From Pseudarthrobacter naphthalenicus (GTDB lineage Bacteria > Actinomycetota > Actinomycetes > Actinomycetales > Micrococcaceae), in contig NZ_JARESG010000002.1 of the NCBI RefSeq assembly GCF_029076445.1, positions 124,001-188,000 on the forward strand: a DNA stretch of 64,000 nt, written 5' to 3'. Made by a program: the position numbers and the translations under genes. Shown here piece by piece: positions 15,956 through 24,386 of the stretch; the first letter of the stretch is position 1, and every line of letters starts with the position of its first letter. The notes beneath the pieces were generated by a model. That model was not told the origin of the DNA, ran no database searches, and worked only from the letters and a program-made list of their open reading frames with translations.

Positions 15956-17719
15956 ATGACGTCCACCGATGCCGCCTCCTTGTTCAGCCAAGCCCGGGAA
16001 TGGGCGGCCCAAGATCCGGATCCCGCCACTGCTGCCGCGCTCACAGAGCTGCTGCAGCTCGCGGAGGACGGTTCTCCCGCCGCCAACCAGGAACTCGCCG
16101 ACAGCTTCAGCGGCACCCTGCAGTTCGGCACCGCCGGCCTCCGCGCCGCCCTCGGACCCGGGCCCAACCGGATGAACCGCGTGGTGGTGCGCCGTGCCGC
16201 CGCCGGCCTCGCGGCCTTCCTGACCGGCGCCGTCGGTGAGGCGGCGCCCGGAACCCGGCCCCGCGCCGTCGTCGGCTATGACGCCCGCCATAACTCGGAC
16301 ATCTTCGCCGAGGAAACGGCAGCCATTTTCACAGCCGCCGGGATTGAGGCCTTCCTGCTGCCGGCCGCACTGCCCACTCCCCTGCTCGCGTTCGCCGTCC
16401 GCGCCCTCGATTGCGACGGCGGCGTCATGGTCACCGCCAGCCACAACCCCCCGCAGGACAACGGCTACAAGGTGTACCTGGGGCGGCACGCCGTGGAGGA
16501 GAGCGGGCGCGGGGCACAGATCGTGGCGCCTTACGACGCCAGAATCGCCTCGCGGATTGCGTCGGTAGGAACGCTGGAAACCATCGCCCTCGCCGCGGAC
16601 GGCTGGACGGTGCTGGACCCATCCCTGGCCGCCGACTATGAAAACGCGGTGGCGGCACTCGCCGATCCTGCCCGTTTCCCGTCGCGCGAGCTGCGCATTG
16701 TCCTGACCCCCATGCACGGCGTGGGCGGCGAAACAGCCGTGGCAGTACTGAAGGAGGCCGGCTTCGCGGACGTGACCCTGGTGGCTGAACAGGCCGCACC
16801 GGATCCGGATTTCCCCACCGTGAGCTTTCCCAACCCTGAGGAGCCCGGCGCCCTCGACCTGGCACTCGAGACCGCCGCGCGCCTGGACGCCGACCTTGTA
16901 ATCGCCAACGATCCGGACGCCGACCGGGCCGCCGTGGCCGCGGTGGACCCGGACACCGGCACCTGGCGCATGCTGCGCGGGGATGAGGTGGGGGCGTTGC
17001 TGGGGGCCCACATCGTGGCGCGCCTGGCCGAGGGTGAGGACGAAACGCCCGACGGCGGCGACAGAGCGGGTGCCCGTGCCGGCGTGTTCGCCAATTCCAT
17101 TGTGTCCTCGCGGCTGCTCTCCCGCATCGCCGCGGCGGCCGGCTACGCGCATGAGGAAACACTGACAGGCTTCAAGTGGATTTCCCGGGTACCCGGGCTC
17201 CTGTACGGCTACGAGGAAGCCTTGGGCTACTGCGTGGCACCTGACCTGGTCCGGGACAAGGACGGCATCTCGGCCGCGGTGCTCATCGCCGAGATGGCCG
17301 CCGCCGCCAAAGCTGCCGGCAAGACCATCTTCGACACCCTGGACGAGCTCTACCTGCAGCATGGGCTGCACGCCAGCGATCAGCTGAGTATCCGGGTGGC
17401 GGACCTTGGGCTGCTGGATGCCATGATGAACCGCCTGCGCGTCAGCCCGCCCGAGTCGTTCGGATCATCCGCCGTGGAGGCGTTTGCGGACCTGGCCGAA
17501 GGCAGTGAACACCTGCCGCCCACGGACGGCCTGCTGTACCTGACCCGTGACCAGACCCGGGTGATCATCCGGCCCAGCGGCACCGAACCCAAGCTCAAGT
17601 GCTACCTGGAAGTCCTCCGCCCGGTGGAGTCGGCAGCCGAGCTTCCGGAGGCCCGGCAGGCCGCCCGGCTCACCCTGGATGCGGTGGTCTGCGACGTCCG
17701 CGAGGCCCTCGGGCTTTAG
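15956..17719 (+). CDS. pmmB: Phospho-sugar mutase (PmmB type: phosphoglucomutase/phosphomannomutase)
   Basis: This 587-residue enzyme carries the alpha-D-phosphohexomutase motifs in order: the phosphoserine loop VTASHNPPQDNGYKVY with Ser162, the metal loop IANDPDADRAA, the sugar loop GYEEALGYCV and the C-terminal phosphate loop RPSGTEPKLKCYL. It is the long, PgcA/PmmB-like form found next to PNP genes, where it converts (deoxy)ribose-1-phosphate to the 5-phosphate or interconverts hexose phosphates. It ends 9 bases before the stop of the reverse-strand nirD. ATG 15956 is the natural start. Confidence 0.93.
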   Translation: MTSTDAASLFSQAREWAAQDPDPATAAALTELLQLAEDGSPAANQELADSFSGTLQFGTAGLRAALGPGPNRMNRVVVRRAAAGLAAFLTGAVGEAAPGTRPRAVVGYDARHNSDIFAEETAAIFTAAGIEAFLLPAALPTPLLAFAVRALDCDGGVMVTASHNPPQDNGYKVYLGRHAVEESGRGAQIVAPYDARIASRIASVGTLETIALAADGWTVLDPSLAADYENAVAALADPARFPSRELRIVLTPMHGVGGETAVAVLKEAGFADVTLVAEQAAPDPDFPTVSFPNPEEPGALDLALETAARLDADLVIANDPDADRAAVAAVDPDTGTWRMLRGDEVGALLGAHIVARLAEGEDETPDGGDRAGARAGVFANSIVSSRLLSRIAAAAGYAHEETLTGFKWISRVPGLLYGYEEALGYCVAPDLVRDKDGISAAVLIAEMAAAAKAAGKTIFDTLDELYLQHGLHASDQLSIRVADLGLLDAMMNRLRVSPPESFGSSAVEAFADLAEGSEHLPPTDGLLYLTRDQTRVIIRPSGTEPKLKCYLEVLRPVESAAELPEARQAARLTLDAVVCDVREALGL

Positions 17720-17728
17720 CGGGCCGGC

Positions 17729-18100
17729 CTAGGCTTCGACCTCGACGAACCCGTCGGCAATGCGGGTCCGGAACGTTTCCAGGCGCACCGCCGCAGTACC
17801 AAAGCATTCGCCGGTTTCAAGGTCGTAAACCTCCTTGTGCAGCGGCGACGCGATGGTCGGCCTGGTGCCGCGGGATCCCAGGATGCCGCGGGCCATCACG
17901 TGGGCACCGGTGGCCGGGTCCTGGTGTGCCACCGCAAAAACCTCGCTGGGGCCGGTCCTGAAGAGAGCCACCTGGCGGCCGGCGATGAGTGCCGCCTCGC
18001 CCCAGGCAGGCTCAAGCTCCGCCACGGCGCAAACCCGGTGCCAGCCGGCAGCGATCTCAGTGGTGTCGGCGAGTGCGCCTAATTCCAGTGTTGCCGTCAT
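17729..18100 (-). CDS. nirD: Nitrite reductase small subunit NirD
   Basis: This is a 123-residue Rieske-like protein of the NirD type. It has the WHRVCAVAEL start, HVMARGILGSRGTRPTIASPLHKEVYDLETGEC in the iron-sulfur region, and no complete CxH...CxxH set, as is usual for NirD. It is the small subunit of the assimilatory NADH-nitrite reductase. The open frame reaches 18145, but ATG 18100 directly precedes the conserved part. It is transcribed away from nirB across a shared 309-base region, not as a nirBD operon. Its stop faces the phosphohexomutase gene. Confidence 0.9.
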   Translation of the reverse strand: MTATLELGALADTTEIAAGWHRVCAVAELEPAWGEAALIAGRQVALFRTGPSEVFAVAHQDPATGAHVMARGILGSRGTRPTIASPLHKEVYDLETGECFGTAAVRLETFRTRIADGFVEVEA

Positions 18101-18292
18101 AACCGGTCCAACTCCCCGTGCTCGTCTGTCGTGTTCCCGGGCCACTTTTGTGAGCCCGTCATGACCTTCGTGGCCGTACTAACAACGGCCGTCCAAACAA
18201 TGTAGGCACCGGGTGTTTCAGCGGCGTGCAGTGAATGTGTCCGGGGAGTAAAAGAGAACTCACCCGGCCGGAAATGCGTTCGTGATGCAGAA

Positions 18293-18330
18293 GTTAAGCC
18301 TACGAAACAATCGGGAAACTGAAGCGAAAC
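18293..18330 (+). promoter_or_regulatory. GlnR-type box in the nirD-nirB intergenic region
   Basis: The sequence reads GTTAA-n6-GAAAC-n6-GAAAC-n6-GAAAC with exact six-base spacers, so three of the four half-sites match the GAAAC half of the actinobacterial GlnR box and the fourth resembles GTnAC. It ends 79 bases upstream of the nirB GTG, a normal activator distance. On the other strand, GTTTC-n6-GTGCA at 18215-18230 is a weak candidate facing nirD. The rest of the 309-base gap (18101-18409) holds no gene that I can see. Binding by GlnR, and NnaR, is an inference. Confidence 0.65.
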
Positions 18331-18409
18331 TGCGTCTCCGTAGTCTGAACGGACACCTCGTCAGAGAAGGTCGCAGAACACCGTCTGCGGCCCATGCGAA
18401 AGGCCCACA

Positions 18410-21055
18410 GTGACCGAACAGACTTCAAGCACAGAGAACCAGCGCCGCATCGTCGTCGCCGGTGGCGGCCCCGCGGCCCACCGCTTCGCCGATGCCATGC
18501 ATTCCCGTGGCCTCGAAGGCTGGCACGTCACGGTCCTCACCGAGGAAGCCCACCTGCCGTACGACCGGGTGGCCCTCTCCAAGGCCCTCACGGACACCGG
18601 TGTGGACCTGACACTCGGATCGGCTTCCATGTGGGACCACGATTCCTTGGACCTGAAGACCGGCGAGCGCGTCGTGAAAATCAATCCCGACACCCGGACC
18701 GTGGAGACCGCGGCCGGCACCACCGTCGGGTACGACCACCTGGTGGTCGCCACCGGATCGAGTGCCGCCCGCCTGCCCATCCCCGGGGCCGAGCACGTGC
18801 ACGTCTACAGGACGCTCGAAGACGTCTGGTCCATCAGCAAGGCCATTGGTGAGCTCACGGACAAGCTGGGCCGCAAGATCACGGCCGTGACCATCGGCGG
18901 CGGGCTGCTCGGGCTCGAGTCGGCGGCAGGCACCGAGCAGCTCGGCGCCACCCCGGTGGTCATCAACGGCGCGCCGTGGCTGATGAACACGCAGTTGGAT
19001 GAAGGCGCCGGCCAGGCACTGGGCCGCCTCATCGAGGCCAAGGGCTTTACGGTCCACGGCGGCGTGTTCCCCTCCGAGGTCCTTGCCGATGACGACGGCC
19101 AGGTCACCGGCGTCCTCATGGCCGATGGCCGCATCATCGACGCCGACATGGTCATCGTCGCCATCGGTGTCCGGCCCCGCGACGAACTCTTCCGCGCAGC
19201 CGAGGGCGAGGAACAGCTGTTCAGCCTGGGCCCGCGCGGCGGCGTGGTCATCAACGACTACTGCGCCACCGAGGTGGAGGGCATCTGGGCCATCGGTGAA
19301 GTAGCCAACTTCGAAGGCATGTGCCTGGGCCTGGTGGCACCCGCGAACACCATGGCGGAGATCGTTGCCGACCGCCTCCACGGCGGCGAAGCCACCTTCC
19401 CGGGCTTCGACACCGCCACCAAGCTCAAACTCTCCGGTGTGGACGTGGCCAGCTTCGGCGACGCGTTCGCCCGCACCGAGCACTCACTCGAAATCGTTTA
19501 CGCCGACCCCGCCCGCGGGGTCTACCAGAAGATCGTCACCACCGATGATGCCAAGACCCTCCTGGGTGGCATCTTCGTGGGCGACGCCACTCCCTACACG
19601 AGCCTGCGCCCGCTCCTGGGCCGCGAACTGAGCGCCGAGCCCGGCGCCTACCTGACGGCTGCCAGCGGTGGCGACGCCCCCGAAACGGAACTCCCGGACG
19701 ATGCCATTCTCTGCTCCTGCAATAACGTCTCCGCCGGGACCATCCGCGATACCGTCAACGGCTGCGGCGCCTGCGACGGCAACGCACCAGTGCGGGAACT
19801 CAGTGAGCTCAAGGGCTGCACCCGCGCCGGGACGAGCTGCGGTTCCTGCGTCCCGATGCTCAAGAAACTGCTGGAAACCGAGCTGACCAAGTCCGGCGTC
19901 GAGGTCTCCAAGGCCCTCTGCGAACACATCGAACTCTCCCGCCAGGAGCTCTTCGACGCCATCCGCATCCTGGAGCTGACCTCCTTCGAGGAGATCATGG
20001 CGAAGTACGGCACCGGCGCGGGCTGCGATATCTGCAAGCCCACCATCGCCAACATCCTGGCCAGCCAGAACAGCGCCTACGTCCTGGACGCCGGCCGCGG
20101 CACCCTGCAGGACACCAACGACCGCGCCCTCGCCAACATGCAGAAGGACGGCACCTACTCGGTGGTCCCCCGCATCGCCGGCGGCGAGATCACCCCGAAG
20201 AAGCTCGGCGTCATCGCCGCCGTCGCCGAAAAGTACAACCTGTACACCAAGATCACCGGCGGCCAGCGGATCGACATGTTCGGCGCCCGGCTGGAGGAAC
20301 TCCCGGAAATCTGGAAGGAACTGGTGGACGCCGGCTTCGAATCCGGCCAGGCCTACGGCAAGAGCCTGCGCACGGTGAAGTCCTGTGTGGGTTCCACGTG
20401 GTGCCGCTTCGGCGTCCAGGATTCGGTGGCCATGGCCATCCGGCTCGAACTGCGCTACCGCGGCCTCCGCAGCCCGCACAAACTCAAGATGGGCGTCTCC
20501 GGCTGCGCCCGTGAATGCGCCGAAGCCCGCGGCAAGGACGTCGGCGTCATCGCCACCGCCGACGGCTGGAACCTGTACGTCGGCGGCAACGGGGGCGCCA
20601 CCCCGGCCCACGCCCAGCTGCTGGCCAAGGACCTCGACGACGAAACCCTGATCAAATACATCGACCGCTACTTCATGTACTACATCCGGACCGCCGACCG
20701 CCTGCAGCGCACTGCACGCTGGCAGGAAGAGCTCGACGGCGGCATCAGGCACGTCGAGGACGTGGTGGTCAAGGACACCCTGGGCATCGCCGAAGAACTC
20801 GAAGCCGCCATGGCCAGGCACGTTGACACCTACGTGGACGAATGGGCGGACACCCTCAAGGACCCCGAGCGCCTGCGCCGGTTCCGGTCCTTCGTCAACG
20901 CACCGGACCAGAAGGACGACTCCATCACGTTTGTTTCCGACGAACGCGGCCAGTTCCGCCCCGCCACGCCGGACGAGAAGGCGGCAGCCGTCCCGCAGCC
21001 CGTCCTCATCGGCGCTTCCATCCCCGTCCGCGCACGCGACGAGAACGAGGTATAG
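18410..21055 (+). CDS. nirB: Assimilatory nitrite reductase [NAD(P)H] large subunit NirB
   Basis: This 881-residue enzyme reduces nitrite to ammonium with six electrons. Its domains are: FAD/NAD(P)H reductase (about 1-420; GGGPAAHRFA, YDHLVVATGS, IGGGLLGLESA, GIWAIGEVA), a [2Fe-2S] BFD-like domain (Cys435 and Cys437 pair with CGSC), a second BFD-like segment ending in GCDICKP, and the siroheme/[4Fe-4S] ferredoxin-type domain with Cys659, Cys665, Cys699 and Cys703 (SCVGSTWCRFG and SGCARECAEARG). A GTG start fits the conserved N-terminus. Two bases separate it from the SUMT gene, which supplies siroheme precursor. A GlnR-type box lies upstream. Confidence 0.96.
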   Translation: MTEQTSSTENQRRIVVAGGGPAAHRFADAMHSRGLEGWHVTVLTEEAHLPYDRVALSKALTDTGVDLTLGSASMWDHDSLDLKTGERVVKINPDTRTVETAAGTTVGYDHLVVATGSSAARLPIPGAEHVHVYRTLEDVWSISKAIGELTDKLGRKITAVTIGGGLLGLESAAGTEQLGATPVVINGAPWLMNTQLDEGAGQALGRLIEAKGFTVHGGVFPSEVLADDDGQVTGVLMADGRIIDADMVIVAIGVRPRDELFRAAEGEEQLFSLGPRGGVVINDYCATEVEGIWAIGEVANFEGMCLGLVAPANTMAEIVADRLHGGEATFPGFDTATKLKLSGVDVASFGDAFARTEHSLEIVYADPARGVYQKIVTTDDAKTLLGGIFVGDATPYTSLRPLLGRELSAEPGAYLTAASGGDAPETELPDDAILCSCNNVSAGTIRDTVNGCGACDGNAPVRELSELKGCTRAGTSCGSCVPMLKKLLETELTKSGVEVSKALCEHIELSRQELFDAIRILELTSFEEIMAKYGTGAGCDICKPTIANILASQNSAYVLDAGRGTLQDTNDRALANMQKDGTYSVVPRIAGGEITPKKLGVIAAVAEKYNLYTKITGGQRIDMFGARLEELPEIWKELVDAGFESGQAYGKSLRTVKSCVGSTWCRFGVQDSVAMAIRLELRYRGLRSPHKLKMGVSGCARECAEARGKDVGVIATADGWNLYVGGNGGATPAHAQLLAKDLDDETLIKYIDRYFMYYIRTADRLQRTARWQEELDGGIRHVEDVVVKDTLGIAEELEAAMARHVDTYVDEWADTLKDPERLRRFRSFVNAPDQKDDSITFVSDERGQFRPATPDEKAAAVPQPVLIGASIPVRARDENEV

Positions 21056-21057
21056 CC

Positions 21058-22092
21058 ATGCAGCTCAGTATTGATCTGACCGGCAGGGACGTCCTGGTCA
21101 CCGGCTCCGACCACGCCGCACGCCAGGCGGTGCGCCGCTACGAAGCCGCGGGCGCCGTCGTCTACCGCCTCAGCACCCCGCAGGGTGCCGAGCATGACGG
21201 CCCGCTCCCCGATCGGCCCTTTCTGGTGGCAGCGGTCGACGACGGCCAGCCGGGCTGGGAGTCCATGCTGGGCAGGTGCCGCGCAGCCGGCATCCCGCTG
21301 GCGGCCGAGCCTGCCGCCGGTCCCGTTGGACACGTCACCCTGGTGGGCGGCGGCCCCGGCACCACCGAGCTGCTGACCGTCGCCGCCGTCAACGCCCTCC
21401 GCGACGCCGACGTGGTGTTCTACGACCGGCTGGCCCCCTGCCAGGACCTGCCGGTCCTGACCTCGGCCGAGCTGGTGGATGTGGGCAAAAAGCCCGGCCA
21501 CCACAAGGTCGGCCAGGCGGACATCGAAAAGCTGATGGTCGCCTCCGCACTGGACGGCAACAACGTGGTCCGGCTGAAAGGCGGGGATCCCTACGTCTTC
21601 GGCCGCGGCGGCGAGGAAGTGGCTGCCTGCGTGGCGGCCGGCGTGCCGGTCCGCGTCATCTCGGGCGTCACCAGCGCGATCTCCGTCCCGGCAGCGGCCG
21701 GCATCCCTGTCACGCACCGCGAGGTCAGCCACATGTTCACCGTGGTCTCCGGGCACGCCCCGCTGACCGACAAGGAACACCTACACCTGGCAGGACTGGG
21801 CGGCACCATCGTGGTCCTGATGGGCATCGGCACGCTGCACCAGCTCGCAGCCGGGCTGCGCAAGGCCGGCATGCGCCCAGACATGCCCATGGCCGTCGTC
21901 GAACGCGGCTACCGTCCCGGCCAGCGCACCACCATAGCCGACCTGGGCACCATCACCTCCGCCGCCGCCGGGTGCAGCAATCCCGCCGTGCTGGTCATCG
22001 GTGAGGTGGTCCGCGTGGCCGAAGCAAACCGCGGGCACGCCGAGGCCGCCGCAGACCTGGACAGGCTGGCGGCCTCGCTGCTGGGTTCGTGA
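21058..22092 (+). CDS. cobA: Uroporphyrinogen-III C-methyltransferase (SUMT) with degenerate CysG-like N-terminal domain
   Basis: This is a 344-residue protein. Residues about 93-335 are SUMT: VTLVGGGPGTTELLTVAA, VVFYDRLA, VVRLKGGDPYVFGRGGEE, VISGVTSAISVPAAAGIPVTHR. It methylates uroporphyrinogen III to precorrin-2 for siroheme. Residues 1-90 (LSIDLTGRDVLVTGSDHAARQAVRRYEAAG) resemble the NAD-binding start of the CysG dehydrogenase/ferrochelatase, but the Gly pattern is broken (VTGSDHAARQA) and the domain is too short, so it is likely inactive. ATG 21058 is just after the nirB stop; the longer open frame lies inside nirB and is rejected. It overlaps nothing; nnaR begins 14 bases on. Confidence 0.92.
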   Translation: MQLSIDLTGRDVLVTGSDHAARQAVRRYEAAGAVVYRLSTPQGAEHDGPLPDRPFLVAAVDDGQPGWESMLGRCRAAGIPLAAEPAAGPVGHVTLVGGGPGTTELLTVAAVNALRDADVVFYDRLAPCQDLPVLTSAELVDVGKKPGHHKVGQADIEKLMVASALDGNNVVRLKGGDPYVFGRGGEEVAACVAAGVPVRVISGVTSAISVPAAAGIPVTHREVSHMFTVVSGHAPLTDKEHLHLAGLGGTIVVLMGIGTLHQLAAGLRKAGMRPDMPMAVVERGYRPGQRTTIADLGTITSAAAGCSNPAVLVIGEVVRVAEANRGHAEAAADLDRLAASLLGS

Positions 22093-22106
22093 AAGGATTG
22101 ATCCCC

Positions 22107-23255
22107 ATGAACGCACTGGCACCGGCAGAAGCTCCGCAGGCCGACGAAGCACCCGACGCCGCGGGCTCCCCGCTGGAAGGCTTCCGCATCGGGGTGACCT
22201 CGCACCGCCGCTCCCGGGACCTCATCGAGGCCCTGGAACGCCGCGGCGCTGAAGTTTTGCACGCCCCCGCACTGAAGATCGCGCCCGTGCAGGAGGACAT
22301 GCGGCTGATCGAGGACACCAGGACCGTCATCACGGCCGGGCCGGACATCTGCATTGCCACCACGGCCTACGGCATGCGCCGCTGGTGCGAGGCGGCTGAT
22401 TCCTTCGGTATCGGCGAGGAACTGCTGGAGACCCTCGGCGCCTGCCGGATGTTCGTCCGGGGCCCCAAGGCCCGGGGTGCCGTCCGCGCGGCCGGACTTG
22501 CCGACGTCGGGATCAGCAGCGACGAAACCACCGCAACACTGGTGGACATGCTGCTGGCCGAAGGTGTCCGGGGCAAAACCGTCGCGGTGCAGCTGCACGG
22601 CTACACGGATGTCCGGCAGCTGGAACGCCTGCGCATGTCCGGTGCCACCGTGCTGACTGTCACCCCGTACCGCTGGGTGAAGCCCGACGGCGAAGACCGG
22701 CTTCCGCGCCTCATCGAGGCGGCGTGCAGCGGGAACCTGGATGTGCTCACCTTCACGAGCGCGCCCGCGGTGGACGCCATGTGGAGCACGGCGCACGAAA
22801 TGGGCGTGTACAAAGAGCTGATCCACAGCCTCAAGACCAACGTCACCACCGCCGTGGTCGGCCCCGTGACGGCGCAGCCGCTGCTGGACGCCGGCGTCAC
22901 CCCGCTGATTCCCGAACGGTTCCGGATGGGTGCCCTGATCCGGCTGGTCTGCGAGCACCTCGCCCTGAACCACGTCCGCCGGCTGGACACAGCGTCCGGC
23001 AACATCGAATTGCGCGGCCGGAGCCTTCGGGTGGACGGGCAGCCTGTGGAGCTGGCCCCGGCGCCACTGCTGCTGCTGCGTGCCCTGCTGGGCGCCGGCG
23101 GGGCGGTGTTGTCCCGGGAAGCGCTCTCGGACCTGCTCGAACTGCGGGGCTCCGTCCATGCCCTGGACATGACCGTCAGCCGGCTCCGCTCCTCCTTACC
23201 GGACGGCAGGCTGGTGGAGACGGTGGTCAAACGGGGGTACCGGATCCGGGTGTGA
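22107..23255 (+). CDS. nnaR: HemD-like uroporphyrinogen-III synthase fused to winged-helix domain; NnaR-type nitrogen regulator
   Basis: This is a 382-residue two-domain protein. Residues about 25-285 are HemD-like (IGVTSHRRSRDLIEALERRGAEV, VAVQLHGYTD, VTTAVVGPVTAQPLLDAG). The last 95 residues are an OmpR/PhoB-type winged helix (ELAPAPLLLLRALL, SVHALDMTVSRLRSSL, VETVVKRGYRIRV). This architecture is that of Streptomyces NnaR and mycobacterial Rv0260c, which act with GlnR on nitrate/nitrite genes. Whether the HemD part keeps synthase activity is open. ATG 22107 has AAAGGA upstream; GTG 22089 would overlap cobA. The position directly after cobA supports a link to siroheme and nitrite. Confidence 0.88.
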   Translation: MNALAPAEAPQADEAPDAAGSPLEGFRIGVTSHRRSRDLIEALERRGAEVLHAPALKIAPVQEDMRLIEDTRTVITAGPDICIATTAYGMRRWCEAADSFGIGEELLETLGACRMFVRGPKARGAVRAAGLADVGISSDETTATLVDMLLAEGVRGKTVAVQLHGYTDVRQLERLRMSGATVLTVTPYRWVKPDGEDRLPRLIEAACSGNLDVLTFTSAPAVDAMWSTAHEMGVYKELIHSLKTNVTTAVVGPVTAQPLLDAGVTPLIPERFRMGALIRLVCEHLALNHVRRLDTASGNIELRGRSLRVDGQPVELAPAPLLLLRALLGAGGAVLSREALSDLLELRGSVHALDMTVSRLRSSLPDGRLVETVVKRGYRIRV

Positions 23256-23403
23256 CCCACGGCATTACTGGCGGGTAAACATTGGCGAACGCACCCGCGT
23301 CAACCTGCAATGACAGGGAAACACGCCGGAAAAACGGGCCGCCTAGGCTGGCAGCATCATGAACTTCCGGCCGTTCAGCGGCCGCCAGCGAAAGGGCCAG
23401 CAC

Positions 23404-24264
23404 ATGTCCGCTCCGGCACCCTCCACCTCAACCTCCGCCGCCACCCGCATTGTCATCGCAGGTGCGGGGCCAGCGGCCCAGGCGCTCGTCACCCGGCTGG
23501 ACCGGGCCCGTTTTGCCGGCACCGTCACCATCCTCAGCAACCGTGACGACGTCTCCCCGGAACTCCTGGAACTGGCGGCCCTCCCCCAGGTCTCGCTCCG
23601 GTGCGGGCAGCCGGCCAGCTTTATCGAGCCGCAGACCCGGACCGTGACCACGGCAGACGGCATGGAATTTGGCTACGACCAGCTGGTGATCGCCACCGGT
23701 TCAGCACCGGAACAGGCTCCCGTGGCGGGTGCGGACCACTGCCTGAGCTACTCCACCATTGATGACGCCGCCCGCATTGGGTCAGCCGTCAGGGACCTGA
23801 GCACTGAACTGGGCAGGCGTCCGCTGGGAATCCTGGTGGGCACCGGCGCAGCGGCCGGGCAGGCCGAAGCGGTGCTCCGTTCCCGCGGCGTCCGTCCCGT
23901 CCGGACCACCATGCGGCCCGCCGCGGTGACACCCCGGACGGCCGGCACGGAACTCCGGTCCGCGGGAATCGTCTTTCCGGACGGCAGCACCATGAACGGC
24001 GACATCGTGGTCCTGGCGGAGGAACGGGTTTCACGCGATGGACTCGCTGCCAGTGCCGGGCTCCGGACGGCCCCCGGCGGCGGGATTGCCATCAGCCAGG
24101 ATTTCCGCACCTCGGTGCCCGGGATCTGGGCCATCGGCGACGCCGCAACGTTCGACGGCGTCAGGCTGGGGCTGCTGGTTGCCGCGGCTTCCGCGGCCGG
24201 CGCCTGCGCCGCCCAGCTGATGTCAGCGTCCTCGCCCGGGGCAGTCCTGCAGGCCGCGGCCTGA
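23404..24264 (+). CDS. Orphan FAD-dependent oxidoreductase, shortened NirB/NasB-like module
   Basis: This 286-residue protein keeps the FAD motifs of the NirB/NasB reductase part: IVIAGAGPAAQAL, YDQLVIATGSAPEQAP and GIWAIGDAATFDGVRLGLLVAAASAAG. The NAD(P)-binding half is about 30-40 residues shorter than in NirB, and its glycine motif is irregular (GILVGTGAAAGQ). No BFD or siroheme domain is present. It lies 148 bases after nnaR on the same strand. It may be a small electron carrier or chaperone of the nitrite system, or a decaying duplicate. ATG 23404 is preferred to 23359 because it directly precedes the conserved region and has GAAAGG upstream. Confidence 0.8.
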   Translation: MSAPAPSTSTSAATRIVIAGAGPAAQALVTRLDRARFAGTVTILSNRDDVSPELLELAALPQVSLRCGQPASFIEPQTRTVTTADGMEFGYDQLVIATGSAPEQAPVAGADHCLSYSTIDDAARIGSAVRDLSTELGRRPLGILVGTGAAAGQAEAVLRSRGVRPVRTTMRPAAVTPRTAGTELRSAGIVFPDGSTMNGDIVVLAEERVSRDGLAASAGLRTAPGGGIAISQDFRTSVPGIWAIGDAATFDGVRLGLLVAAASAAGACAAQLMSASSPGAVLQAAA

Positions 24265-24386
24265 CCCCTCCCGTTGCGGTTGCCGGTTAGCTTCCGGCAG
24301 CTTCGGCGTGTGGCAAGATGGTTCCCAAAAGAGCCCTGCACTCCCTGGCTCCGACCGGCCCACAAGGCCATGAGGAAAGGACCATC

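Noticed and set aside
19484-20821. Long open frame antisense to nirB
   Set aside because: Its composition follows the third-codon GC bias of nirB on the other strand, it has no conserved motif, and NirB itself is unambiguous.
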